A stretch of 10,851 nt of DNA, from contig MGVM01000046.1 of the NCBI GenBank assembly GCA_001800495.1, positions 1 to 10,851 on the forward strand, given 5' to 3'. Positions within the stretch are counted from its first letter, which is position 1. Every line of letters starts with the position of its first letter. The notes under the pieces were generated by a model. That model saw nothing but the letters and a program-made list of their open reading frames with translations, was not told the DNA's origin and did no database searches. Below are positions 1 through 6,879 of this stretch, piece by piece. Both the position numbers and the translations under genes were made by a program. The stretch comes from Elusimicrobia bacterium RIFOXYB2_FULL_48_7 (GTDB lineage: Bacteria > Elusimicrobiota > Endomicrobiia > CG1-02-37-114 > XYA2-FULL-39-19).

Positions 1-552
1 GGCGAGGAAGAGCTTATCATCAGCGTCTATGACGGGCTGCTTAATGATTTCCCGGGCCTGAAAATGATCCTGTCGCCCAGGCACCTTGAAAGGGTACCGC
101 TGGTCGAGGAAATGCTTGAAAAAAGGAACATTTCCTTCGTGAAAAAATCGAACTTCCTTGAACTGAAGGATTTCCAGTGCCTCATACTTGACGTGTACGG
201 GGAACTGATGAAAGCGTATTACATAGCGGATATTGTTTTTGTGGGCGGCAGCCTGCTGCCCCTGGGCGGCCAGAACATGATAGAGCCCGCGAGCCTGGGC
301 AAGGTCGTCGTGTTCGGCCCTTACACGGAAAGTTTCAAGGAGCCAGCCGACCTGCTTGTGAAAAACGCCGCCGGTATAAGGGTTGCGGACGCCGCTGAGC
401 TGAAGGATGTTATCACGGATTATCTTGAAAACCCGCAGGATTTCCAGCAATACGCGCGCAACTCGAAGGAAGTAATGGCAAAGCTGCAAGGTGTGACAAA
501 AAGAACGGTGGATTCAATAGAAAAATATCTGGATGCACAAAGGCCTGGATGA
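1..552 (+). CDS. waaA: Kdo transferase WaaA (KdtA), C-terminal part, 5' end cut by window
   Basis: Transfers Kdo from CMP-Kdo to lipid IVA at the cytoplasmic face of the inner membrane. The reading frame is open from base 1, and the first residues (GEEEL) match the GEE that follows the STH/STR motif at the start of the C-terminal GT-B half in the WaaA family, so the ATG at 64 is internal. Visible here are 183 residues of an expected roughly 420. SPRHLER (fragment residues 25-31) matches the family PRHPER motif, and the GGSLLPLGGQNMIEPA stretch (from fragment residue 82) matches the GGS-GGHN-EPA nucleotide-sugar binding motif, followed by FGPYTESF. The TGA at 550-552 overlaps the waaC ATG by 4 bp. 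The family assignment is certain. The number of Kdo residues added cannot be told from this part. Confidence 0.95.
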   Translation, partial: GEEELIISVYDGLLNDFPGLKMILSPRHLERVPLVEEMLEKRNISFVKKSNFLELKDFQCLILDVYGELMKAYYIADIVFVGGSLLPLGGQNMIEPASLGKVVVFGPYTESFKEPADLLVKNAAGIRVADAAELKDVITDYLENPQDFQQYARNSKEVMAKLQGVTKRTVDSIEKYLDAQRPG

Positions 553-1574
553 AAAAAATACTGATAATCAAGCCTTCCGGCATCGGAGACATTGTCCATT
601 CCCTTCCTGTTGTTTACGGGCTCAGGGAATTATACCCGGATTCCAAAATTTACTGGCTTGTTTTCACCAGGTTCGAAAAAATCCTGCACAACATCCCGCA
701 GGTGGACAAATTGATTCTTTGGGACCGCAAGGGCGGTTTGGGCGAGTATATAAGAGTCATTAAAGAGATCCGTCAGGAACAGTTTGACCTGGTGATTGAT
801 CTGCAGGGGCTCCTGAGAACCGCGATAATAAGCTATTTTTCCGGAGGGAAGCAGCGCGCGGGCGTGAGTTTATTGAGGGAGTTCGCCTGGCTTTTTGAAA
901 AGCCGATTGAGAAGTTTGACCCCGGGATGCACGCTGTTGACCGCAATTACCGCGTGGTAAAATATCTAGGAGGCCCCAGGGCCCTGCCGGAGCCGTCCGT
1001 GTACCTGCCATGGATGCGTTTTACGGATGACGAAAAACAAACCGCCGCGGAATTCCTGAGCGTTACAAATACAAATAAAAAAACCAGCCCGGAAAAACCG
1101 CTGGTGTTGTTTGTCGCTACCAGCAGGGGGCTGCATAAAGTCTGGCCGTGGCAGAATTTCGCGAACCTGGGCAACCTGCTTATGTCAAAATACGATATTA
1201 CCCCGGTTTTCCTGGGGATGAAGGGCGAGGAAGGTTATATTTACGATATAACCATGAACCTGCGCGGCGAATTTATAGACCTTTCCGGGAAAACAGACCT
1301 GCGCACGGCCTGCGCGGTAATTTCATCATGCAGGCTGGTGATCGGCAATGATACCGCTCTCATACATATCGCCGCGGCGCTCAACGTGCCGGTGATAGGC
1401 CTCTACGGAGCCACCGACCCGGCGCAGGTCGGGCCTTACGGTGAAAAGAACATCGTTATCCTGAATAAACTGCCGTGCTGGCCCTGCGGGATCAAGTCAA
1501 ATTGCAGGGTGAACAAGTGCATGATGGGTATAAAACCGGAGGATGTTTTCAGCGCGGCAAAAAAGTATTTATGA
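549..1574 (+). CDS. waaC: LPS heptosyltransferase I (WaaC-like, GT9)
   Basis: A GT9 enzyme of 341 residues that would add the first heptose from ADP-heptose to the Kdo of the inner core, in the cytoplasm. The N-terminus IIKPSGIGDIVHSLP carries the family's GD (Asp14) acceptor-side motif. LVIDLQGLLRTA and HAVDRN (residues 128-133) are typical of WaaC rather than WaaF. GNDTALIH (266-273) is the donor-site D-T-x-x-x-H motif, followed by GLYGATDP. The length matches the family. The C-terminus has four cysteines (310, 313, 319, 324) in a CxxC-x5-C-x4-C pattern. The ATG overlaps the waaA stop (ATGA), with a weak AGG about 5 bases upstream. The GT9 call is firm; the choice of heptosyltransferase I over a paralogue rests on motif resemblance and gene order. 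Confidence 0.88.
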   Translation: MKKILIIKPSGIGDIVHSLPVVYGLRELYPDSKIYWLVFTRFEKILHNIPQVDKLILWDRKGGLGEYIRVIKEIRQEQFDLVIDLQGLLRTAIISYFSGGKQRAGVSLLREFAWLFEKPIEKFDPGMHAVDRNYRVVKYLGGPRALPEPSVYLPWMRFTDDEKQTAAEFLSVTNTNKKTSPEKPLVLFVATSRGLHKVWPWQNFANLGNLLMSKYDITPVFLGMKGEEGYIYDITMNLRGEFIDLSGKTDLRTACAVISSCRLVIGNDTALIHIAAALNVPVIGLYGATDPAQVGPYGEKNIVILNKLPCWPCGIKSNCRVNKCMMGIKPEDVFSAAKKYL

Positions 1575-2599
1575 AACCAATAAACAGGGAAGAGATCAGG
1601 AAAATAATGGTGAGGGGGCCGGACTGGGTCGGGGATTTTGTCACCTCGACGCCCGTTTACCGGGAGCTCAGGAAAAATTTCCCGCAGGCGAAAATCACGG
1701 CGGTTGTCCGCGGCTGGACCAGGGGCATGCTCGAGCATTGCCCTTATGTTGACGAAATTATTGAATACGATTCCAGGAATAAGTCGCCGGTAAACACCTG
1801 GAAACTGCTGAAACAACTCAAAAAAGAAAAGTTCGACCTGGCTATCCTGCTTTCCGGAAATTATAATGCCGCCCTGGTGGCATGGCTTGCCGGCATAAAG
1901 TACCGCGCAGGTTTTGATTACGACTGGCGTGGCCCCCTGCTCACGCATGCCTTGAAGGAAAACGGCAGGGAGTACCGGCTGGACCGGGCCGTGAGGATAC
2001 TGGAAGCCCTGGGCCTGAAGGTGGAAAACAGGACCCCTGAACTCTGGGCCGGCCCGGAAGACGAAAAATTCGCGCAGGAAACCATGGGCGGGTTCGCAAA
2101 AAAATTCCCTGTCATCATTGGGGTAGGCCCGGGCACGCAGGAAAAGGAAAAATGCCTGCCGGAAGATATACTGATAACGCTGATTAACTCCCTGTTGAAA
2201 AAAGATGGCTGCGGAATAGCGCTTTTCGGTTCGCGCAATGACGTTACCCGCGGCGAAAAAATAATGGCGGGCGTCCGGAGCAAAGAAAAAATGCTGAATA
2301 TGATAAATAAAACCACTCTTAACCAGCTGGTCGCATGCCTGAAACGCTCAGATGTTTATATTACGGGTGATACCGGCGGAATGCATATCGCCTACACGGT
2401 GGACGCCCCGGTGGTTTGCTTTTTCGGCCCCACGGACCCGGGAGAGGCGCTGCCGCAGAAAAATAATATCAGGGCGATCTGGAAAAACCCCGGCTGTTCA
2501 CCGTGCACGCTGAGAAAATCCCACAACTGTAAAACATTGCAATGTATAAACAATATAACCTTTGAAGAAATAGAGAAGATTGTGGACGGGCTTTTATGA
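1571..2599 (+). CDS. waaF: LPS heptosyltransferase II (WaaF-like, GT9)
   Basis: A second GT9 enzyme, 342 residues from the chosen start, expected to add the second inner-core heptose. IMVRGPDWVGDFVTSTP near the N-terminus matches the WaaF signature (RxPNWVGD-x-x-MSTP), with Asp in place of the usual Asn. YRAGFDYDWRGPLLTHAL matches the WaaF segment in which the acceptor pocket forms. GDTGGMH (266-272) and FFGPTDPGEALP form the donor site. Cysteines 309, 312, 320 and 325 repeat the C-terminal pattern seen in waaC. I chose ATG 1571 because it gives an ATGA overlap with waaC. An in-frame ATG at 1607, with a short AGG just before it, fits the usual WaaF N-terminus better and is a real alternative. 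An upstream ATG at 1475 lies inside waaC and is unlikely. Confidence 0.88.
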   Translation: MKPINREEIRKIMVRGPDWVGDFVTSTPVYRELRKNFPQAKITAVVRGWTRGMLEHCPYVDEIIEYDSRNKSPVNTWKLLKQLKKEKFDLAILLSGNYNAALVAWLAGIKYRAGFDYDWRGPLLTHALKENGREYRLDRAVRILEALGLKVENRTPELWAGPEDEKFAQETMGGFAKKFPVIIGVGPGTQEKEKCLPEDILITLINSLLKKDGCGIALFGSRNDVTRGEKIMAGVRSKEKMLNMINKTTLNQLVACLKRSDVYITGDTGGMHIAYTVDAPVVCFFGPTDPGEALPQKNNIRAIWKNPGCSPCTLRKSHNCKTLQCINNITFEEIEKIVDGLL

Positions 2600-3873
2600 A
2601 GAACTTCGCTGAAAAACTGGTTTTTGCCGGGTTTCTTGTATTCGCCTGCACTGTAAGCTGGACCATGTCCGGGCAGGCAGCCGGAGTCGTTCTGGCCCTG
2701 GCCGGCTGGATAGCCGGTGTTTTTGCGTACAAAAAGTTCATCTGGACCCCGGGACCAGGGGGGACTAGGGGGATGTGGGGATTCACGGTGTTCGAATTAT
2801 GCCTTTTGGCGTTTGTTGCCGTGCTTATTGTCTCAAGCGCGTTTTCCGTCAATATAGTTAAAAGTTTCAACAGGACATTCCTGTTGCTGGGCGAGATAGG
2901 CCTGTTTTTCGCCGTTGTAAGTTTCAACTGGGATGAGAAAAAGATCTCAAAATTCATAAAGTTGCTGACGGTGTTTGCCGTGCTTGAGTCTGTTTACGCG
3001 ATAATCCAGTATTTTACCGGCACGACCGTCCTGAACTACGCCGACACAAAGAAAAGAATAACCGAACTATATTACCAGACTTACTGGCTCAGGAGGGCTT
3101 ACGGGACGTGGGACCATTTCAATTCCCTCGGCGGGATCCTGGCCATGATTATCCCCGTGATATTTTTCGCCGGGATCGCCTCCGCGCGGCCCAGGGAAAA
3201 ATGTTTTTATTTCATATCCGCCCTGGTCGTGCTTTTCGCGCTCGCGCTCACGTTTACCAGGGGCGCCTGGATAGGCCTGCTGGTTTCACTTACCGTACTT
3301 GCGGTTTACAAGAGAAGAATGCTTTTTTTTGTTCCCCTGGCCTTGCTTGTTTTAATGATGGCTATACCGGCCACCCGGGCCAGGGTCGTGAACACCTTTA
3401 GTTTTGCCTATGAAATCGAGAGGATAAATATATGGCGCATCGCCTTCGGAGTGATAAAGGAAAACCCCATCCTGGGCGCCGGGCCCGAGACGTTCCAGGA
3501 AGCATTCTACACCAGGAAACTACCGGAAAAAACCGACAACATTTATTTCCTGAAAAGAGAGCATTTCCATTATCACAATATTTACCTGGGATTGTGCGCT
3601 GAATCCGGCCTGATTTCGCTGGTTCTGTTCCTGGCGTTTGTTTGCGGTGTGCTGGCGTACGGGTTCAGGAACCTGGCGGGAATTGAAAGCAAATTTGCGC
3701 AGGGGGCCCTGCTGGGTTTTACCGGCACGGTTATCGATTTCATGGTCCACGGGCTTGTGGATTATAACCTCAGGGGCAACACTGTGTACTTTTTTTATTT
3801 TGCCTGCGGGATGGCCGTGTACCTGGCGGACCGCGCGGCGCGCATAAACCCGGGCGAAAGCGGGAAAACATGA
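2596..3873 (+). CDS. waaL: O-antigen ligase/polymerase family membrane protein (WaaL-like)
   Basis: An inner-membrane protein of 425 residues with about ten hydrophobic segments by eye, of the Wzy_C/O-antigen ligase family. It would join undecaprenyl-linked glycan to the lipid A core in the periplasm. Family signs are the RRAYGTWDHFNSLGG stretch after the middle helices, LTFTRGAW (R222 is the usual conserved arginine after a helix), the W-R-x-A-x-G-x-x-x-x-x-NPILGAG segment, and HFHYHNIYL with H323, H325, H327 and N328 before an ESGLISL helix. This is the periplasmic-loop H-x-HN signature. It starts with an ATGA overlap on waaF. Residues 52-62 between the second and third hydrophobic segments are encoded by an unusual G-rich run. 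Ligase versus polymerase cannot be settled by sequence alone; the core-cluster setting favours ligase. Confidence 0.85.
   Translation: MKNFAEKLVFAGFLVFACTVSWTMSGQAAGVVLALAGWIAGVFAYKKFIWTPGPGGTRGMWGFTVFELCLLAFVAVLIVSSAFSVNIVKSFNRTFLLLGEIGLFFAVVSFNWDEKKISKFIKLLTVFAVLESVYAIIQYFTGTTVLNYADTKKRITELYYQTYWLRRAYGTWDHFNSLGGILAMIIPVIFFAGIASARPREKCFYFISALVVLFALALTFTRGAWIGLLVSLTVLAVYKRRMLFFVPLALLVLMMAIPATRARVVNTFSFAYEIERINIWRIAFGVIKENPILGAGPETFQEAFYTRKLPEKTDNIYFLKREHFHYHNIYLGLCAESGLISLVLFLAFVCGVLAYGFRNLAGIESKFAQGALLGFTGTVIDFMVHGLVDYNLRGNTVYFFYFACGMAVYLADRAARINPGESGKT
2751..2780 (+). repeat. G-rich imperfect tandem repeat with four G runs inside waaL
   Basis: Three consecutive 10-base units (GGGACCAGGG, GGGACTAGGG, GGATGTGGGG) give four runs of three or more G separated by 4-base spacers, which is a formal G-quadruplex motif on the coding strand. 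The stretch encodes Pro-Gly-Pro-Gly-Gly-Thr-Arg-Gly-Met-Trp-Gly in the loop after the second hydrophobic segment of WaaL. It uses GGG/GGA/CCA/ACT codons where neighbouring sequence mostly uses GGC. The repeat is seen directly; quadruplex formation is not shown. Confidence 0.7.
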
Positions 3874-3896
3874 ATATATTAAAATGAATATATTAA
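3870..3896 (+). repeat. 13-bp direct repeat duplicating the start-codon region of the GT4 gene
   Basis: ATGAATATATTAA occurs at 3870-3882 and again exactly at 3884-3896, one base apart (14-bp period). The first copy makes the standard ATGA overlap with the waaL stop (TGA 3871-3873) and opens a five-codon frame, Met-Asn-Ile-Leu-Lys, ending at TGA 3885-3887. That stop itself overlaps the second ATG (3884) as ATGA. The weak GGGA at 3862-3865 is spaced for the first ATG, not the second. The arrangement looks like a 14-bp tandem duplication of the original junction. Confidence 0.85.
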
Positions 3897-4993
3897 TTCT
3901 GGAAGGGTCAAAACACTGGACGGGCGGGGCAAAAAGGGCGTTCCTTCTTTCAAGGGAACTAAAAAAACACGGTCACGGCGTGATTGTTGTCTGTCCTCCG
4001 AAGGCGCTGCTAGGCGAGAAATGCGCCCGCGAGGGCATGGCCGTCTACACTTTCATGCCTATCGGCGGGATGGGGCTGCTGAGTTTCCTGAAAATACTGA
4101 AAATAGCCAAAACGCACAAACCGCAGGTCATCGACATACACTCCTCGGTTTTTTACCGCACGGGCGCCCTGGCGGGAAAAATCGCAGGCGCGAAGGTTGT
4201 GTTTACCCGCAACGTGGCTTTCCGCAAGAGTTTTATCAAGCGGAAAATCAACAGGATGATGTACGCCCTGGCCGATAATATAATCACCGTGTCGCAGCAG
4301 ATCAGGGCCGATCTGGTAAACGATTTTTCGCTCGATCCCGGGAAAATAGAAGTTATTCTCGACGGGATCGATGTGAACGAGTTTGATGTTGCACCGGAAG
4401 AAACACAGAAAATAAAAAATGAATTCAGCCTCGGCCCGGGAAACGCGTTAGCAGCGGGCGTGGTCACCCGCATGGACAAAACCAAGGGGCACGGTTTCCT
4501 GCTTGAAGGGCTCCCGGAAGTACTGGCAAAATACCCCTTGCTGAAGTTCATAATAACCGGCACCGGCAAGCTTGAGAAGGAAATAAAAAACCGCGCGAGA
4601 CAGCTTGGCCTGGAAAAAAACGTGATTTTCACGGGTTTCAGGAACGATATACCTGCCATACTTTCGGCGGTGGATTTCACTGTGATGCCGTCGTACAATG
4701 AGGGGCTGGGGATGTGCATTCTTGAGTCGCTCGCCTCGGGCAGGCCGGTAGTGGGCGTGAGGACCGGCGGCGTGCCGGAGGCCATCATCGACGGCCACGA
4801 CGGCGTGCTGGTTGAGGCCTGCACGGGCACCCAAATGGGCCTTGCGGCGCTTCTCGCGGAAGGCATTATAAGGATAATGGGCATGGATTTGCACAAGCTC
4901 GGTGAAAACGGCAGAAAAATAATCCTTGAAAAATTCTCGGCAGGCGTCATGGCGCAAAAAACCCTGCAGGTTTACGGAGGGCCGAAAATATGA
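3884..4993 (+). CDS. Glycosyltransferase family 4 (GT-B) protein
   Basis: A retaining glycosyltransferase of 369 residues, probably acting in the cytoplasm on an LPS core or lipid-linked sugar. The N-terminal domain opens with MNILILEGSKHWTGGAKRAFLLSRELKKHGH, the usual acceptor-domain start with a GGA loop. IDIHSSVFYRTG, FTRNV and ADNIITVSQQIRADL follow. The C-terminal domain begins near residue 190 (GVVTRMDKTKGH) and contains FIITGTGKLE, VIFTGFRNDIPAILSAVDFTVMPSYNEGLGM and the EX7E pair (E273, E281) typical of GT4. TGGVPEAI closes the donor site. ATG 3884 is the only start in this frame that gives the complete N-terminal strand; it lies 10 bp after the waaL stop, unlike most junctions here, because of the repeat described at 3870. 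The substrate cannot be inferred. Confidence 0.9.
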   Translation: MNILILEGSKHWTGGAKRAFLLSRELKKHGHGVIVVCPPKALLGEKCAREGMAVYTFMPIGGMGLLSFLKILKIAKTHKPQVIDIHSSVFYRTGALAGKIAGAKVVFTRNVAFRKSFIKRKINRMMYALADNIITVSQQIRADLVNDFSLDPGKIEVILDGIDVNEFDVAPEETQKIKNEFSLGPGNALAAGVVTRMDKTKGHGFLLEGLPEVLAKYPLLKFIITGTGKLEKEIKNRARQLGLEKNVIFTGFRNDIPAILSAVDFTVMPSYNEGLGMCILESLASGRPVVGVRTGGVPEAIIDGHDGVLVEACTGTQMGLAALLAEGIIRIMGMDLHKLGENGRKIILEKFSAGVMAQKTLQVYGGPKI

Positions 4994-5769
4994 AACGGCT
5001 TATATTGATCGCGCTGGTGGTTGCCGGATGTTTTTACGCGGCAAAAACACTTTCAAATAAAAGCTTCATACTCTATTACCATAATGTTGCCGAACATAAA
5101 GGGGGCCTGCGGTCCCTTTATGTGTCATCGTGGACTTTTGAAATGCAGATGAAATACCTGCACTGGCGCAAATACAAAACAATCCCGCTGGAGGAGCTTG
5201 TAAGCAGGATAAAAAATCGCAGGCCCATACCCCGGAAAACCTTCGCGGTAACTTTTGACGACGGCTACAGGAACAACTACTCAGCCGCTTACCCGATCAT
5301 GAAAAAATACGGTTATACGGCCACGGTGTTCCTGGCGGTAAACGAGATAGGCCGGACTCTGGCGCATTACCGCACAGTGGAGGAAAAGCGGCTCAACACC
5401 AGGCAGATAAGGGAGATGTCTTCCTATTTCACCTTCGGCAGCCACACAATGACGCACGGCAACCTGGCGCTGATGAAAAAGTTCCAGGCAAAAAACGAGC
5501 TTTCCCGGTCCAGAAAAGAGATAATGAAGATCACGGGGCGGGAAGTAAAACTTTTCTGTTACCCGATAGGCAGGTTTAATCCGGAAGTCAAGGCGCTTGT
5601 CAAGGAAACCGGTTATGACGGCGCCTGCTCAACCTATGCCGGCCTGGTTGACGGCAAAACCGATCCCTACGAACTGCCCAGGATCGAGTGGAAGGGCCTC
5701 ACCGCTTCCTCCGTTGATAATTTCTGGAAACTGAAGTGGTTTTACCTCAAAATCATACTCGGTATATAA
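4990..5769 (+). CDS. Membrane-anchored polysaccharide deacetylase (NodB domain, CE4)
   Basis: A protein of 259 residues with a hydrophobic N-terminal segment (about 4-18), read as an uncleaved anchor or signal, followed by a NodB-homology domain that removes an acyl group (usually N-acetyl) from a sugar. Motif 1 is TFDDG at 88-92 (D90 catalytic base, D91 metal ligand), motif 2 is SHTMTH at 151-156 (H152 and H156 metal ligands), and motif 3 is FCYPIGR at 189-195. The metal triad is complete, so it should be active. It starts on an ATGA overlap with the GT4 gene, with a strong GGAGG at 4976-4980, so the two are likely made together and may act on the same sugar. ArnD-like action on an undecaprenyl-linked aminosugar is one alternative. 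The substrate is unknown. Confidence 0.88.
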   Translation: MKRLILIALVVAGCFYAAKTLSNKSFILYYHNVAEHKGGLRSLYVSSWTFEMQMKYLHWRKYKTIPLEELVSRIKNRRPIPRKTFAVTFDDGYRNNYSAAYPIMKKYGYTATVFLAVNEIGRTLAHYRTVEEKRLNTRQIREMSSYFTFGSHTMTHGNLALMKKFQAKNELSRSRKEIMKITGREVKLFCYPIGRFNPEVKALVKETGYDGACSTYAGLVDGKTDPYELPRIEWKGLTASSVDNFWKLKWFYLKIILGI

Positions 5770-5771
5770 CT

Positions 5772-6860
5772 ATGATGGCAATTTTAAGAATATTTTTTTA
5801 CCCGGTATTGTGGCTGCTGTCTGTATTTTACGCGCTCATTGTCTCGCTGAACAGGAACTTCTGCCTTAAAAACAGGAAAATACTGCCCGGCCTGACTATC
5901 TGCGTGGGAAATATCACGGCTGGCGGCACCGGCAAGACGCCCGCCGTGATACTGCTGGCGAAATACATTGCCGGGAAAAGAAAAAAAGCAGCGGTCCTGA
6001 GCCGCGGCTATAAAAGAAAAACCCGCCTTTCAGGCAGGGCGGGCAGGGACCCGGTCGTTGTTTCCGACGGTAATAATATAGTTGAGCCCATCGAGGCCGC
6101 CGGGGACGAGCCATTTCTCATGGCAAAAAACCTTCCCGGCGTGCCGGTAGTTGTATGCGCCGACAGGTATGCGGCCGGCAGGCTGGCCGTGGAAAAATTC
6201 GCTCCGGATGTTTTGCTGATGGATGACGGTTTCCAGCATTGCCGGCTCTTCAGGGACCTGGACATTGTGCTCATTGACTGCCTGGACCCATTCGGCGGCA
6301 ACCATCTGCTGCCGCTCGGGTTTTTAAGGGAACCGGTTTCCTCGATCGGCAGGGCGGGGATAATACTCCTGACAAACTCAAACCTTGTCCCGGAAGCGAA
6401 GCTTGAAACAATTATCCGGAGAATAAAGAAGCATAACCACGGCGCTCCGATTTTTAAAGCGCTGCATAAACCCGCCGGCCTTGAAAAAATCGCGACCGGG
6501 GAAAAAATCGCGCTTGCGCGGTTTAACGGCACGAAAGTGACGGCGCTTTCCAGCATCGGCAGGCCGGAGTCGTTTGAAAAAACCCTGGGCCTGCTGGGAA
6601 TGGTTGTTTCCAGAAATATCAGGTACCCGGATCACCATTGGTATTCTGAGAGTGAAGTAATAAAATTGCCTGCTTCCGGCCTTCCGGTCATAACGACGGA
6701 AAAAGATGCGGTAAGGCTTGAAAAAATCCTGAAGGCCGGGCTTCAGTCCGGCCTGAAGGGACATGCTCCGGAAATGTATGTACTGAAAATTGAGCTTGAA
6801 ATCGAGGAAGGAAAAAAGGGAACATTTGAAAAACAGCTGGATACAATATTGAAGCTGTAG
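5772..6860 (+). CDS. lpxK: Tetraacyldisaccharide 4'-kinase LpxK
   Basis: Phosphorylates the 4' position of the tetraacyl disaccharide-1-phosphate to give lipid IVA, the acceptor of WaaA. The N-terminus has the family's membrane-associating hydrophobic helix (about residues 2-24). GNITAGGTGKTP contains the P-loop (about 50-56), followed by LSRGYKRK, DEPFLMA, CADRYAAG, DDGFQH (151-156), the FGG-LLPLGFLREP segment and a TEKDAVRL motif near the C-terminus. It has 362 residues compared with 328 in E. coli. Two apparent extra segments lie after LSRGYKRK and after TEKDAVRLEKIL, and each coincides with a short DNA palindrome (6022-6043 and 6733-6754). Start: ATG 5772 or the adjacent ATG 5775, two bases after the deacetylase stop; a longer frame from 5736 would run deep into the preceding gene. 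Confidence 0.95.
   Translation: MMAILRIFFYPVLWLLSVFYALIVSLNRNFCLKNRKILPGLTICVGNITAGGTGKTPAVILLAKYIAGKRKKAAVLSRGYKRKTRLSGRAGRDPVVVSDGNNIVEPIEAAGDEPFLMAKNLPGVPVVVCADRYAAGRLAVEKFAPDVLLMDDGFQHCRLFRDLDIVLIDCLDPFGGNHLLPLGFLREPVSSIGRAGIILLTNSNLVPEAKLETIIRRIKKHNHGAPIFKALHKPAGLEKIATGEKIALARFNGTKVTALSSIGRPESFEKTLGLLGMVVSRNIRYPDHHWYSESEVIKLPASGLPVITTEKDAVRLEKILKAGLQSGLKGHAPEMYVLKIELEIEEGKKGTFEKQLDTILKL
6022..6043. repeat. Short palindrome within lpxK (first)
   Basis: Arms CCCGCC (6022-6027) and GGCGGG (6038-6043) flank a 10-base loop. A smaller GCC/GGC pairing lies within. It encodes roughly residues 84-91 of LpxK, in the loop between the LSRGYKRK motif and the VVVSDG strand, where the family usually has only a few residues. 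It has the shape of a REP-like palindrome sitting in frame in a coding gene. Confidence 0.6.
6733..6754. repeat. Short palindrome within lpxK (second)
   Basis: Perfect 7-bp arms AGGCCGG (6733-6739) and CCGGCCT (6748-6754) flank an 8-base loop; an alternative pairing TTCAG/CTGAA (6742-6746 and 6753-6757) is also possible. It encodes about residues 321-328 (Ala-Gly-Leu-Gln-Ser-Gly-Leu), between the TEKDAVRL helix and the final strand MYVLKIEL, where LpxK proteins are usually shorter. Confidence 0.65.
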
Positions 6861-6879
6861 GGTATTAAAAAGGTAAAAA

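Noticed and set aside
247..260. GGCAGC/GCTGCC inverted repeat in waaA
   Set aside because: It encodes the conserved GGSLLP motif and has only a 2-base loop, so it is explained by protein sequence.
1475..1570. Upstream-extended start for waaF
   Set aside because: It would add 32 residues read out of frame through the end of waaC, with no family counterpart. The ATGA overlap at 1571 or the ATG at 1607 is more likely.
1436..1948. 170-codon minus-strand frame across the waaC/waaF junction
   Set aside because: No family motif, and both underlying plus-strand genes are complete and well supported.
3323..3330. Run of eight T in waaL as a possible phase-variation tract
   Set aside because: It encodes Leu-Phe-Phe in a membrane helix. 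The run is short and nothing else suggests slippage control.
4153..4950. 265-codon open frame on the minus strand
   Set aside because: It lies wholly within the GT4 gene and its translation is Ser/Pro-rich without a recognisable domain. It is a shadow of codon usage on the opposite strand.
5736..5771. Upstream-extended start for lpxK
   Set aside because: It would overlap the deacetylase C-terminus in another frame. The family N-terminal helix begins at 5772/5775.
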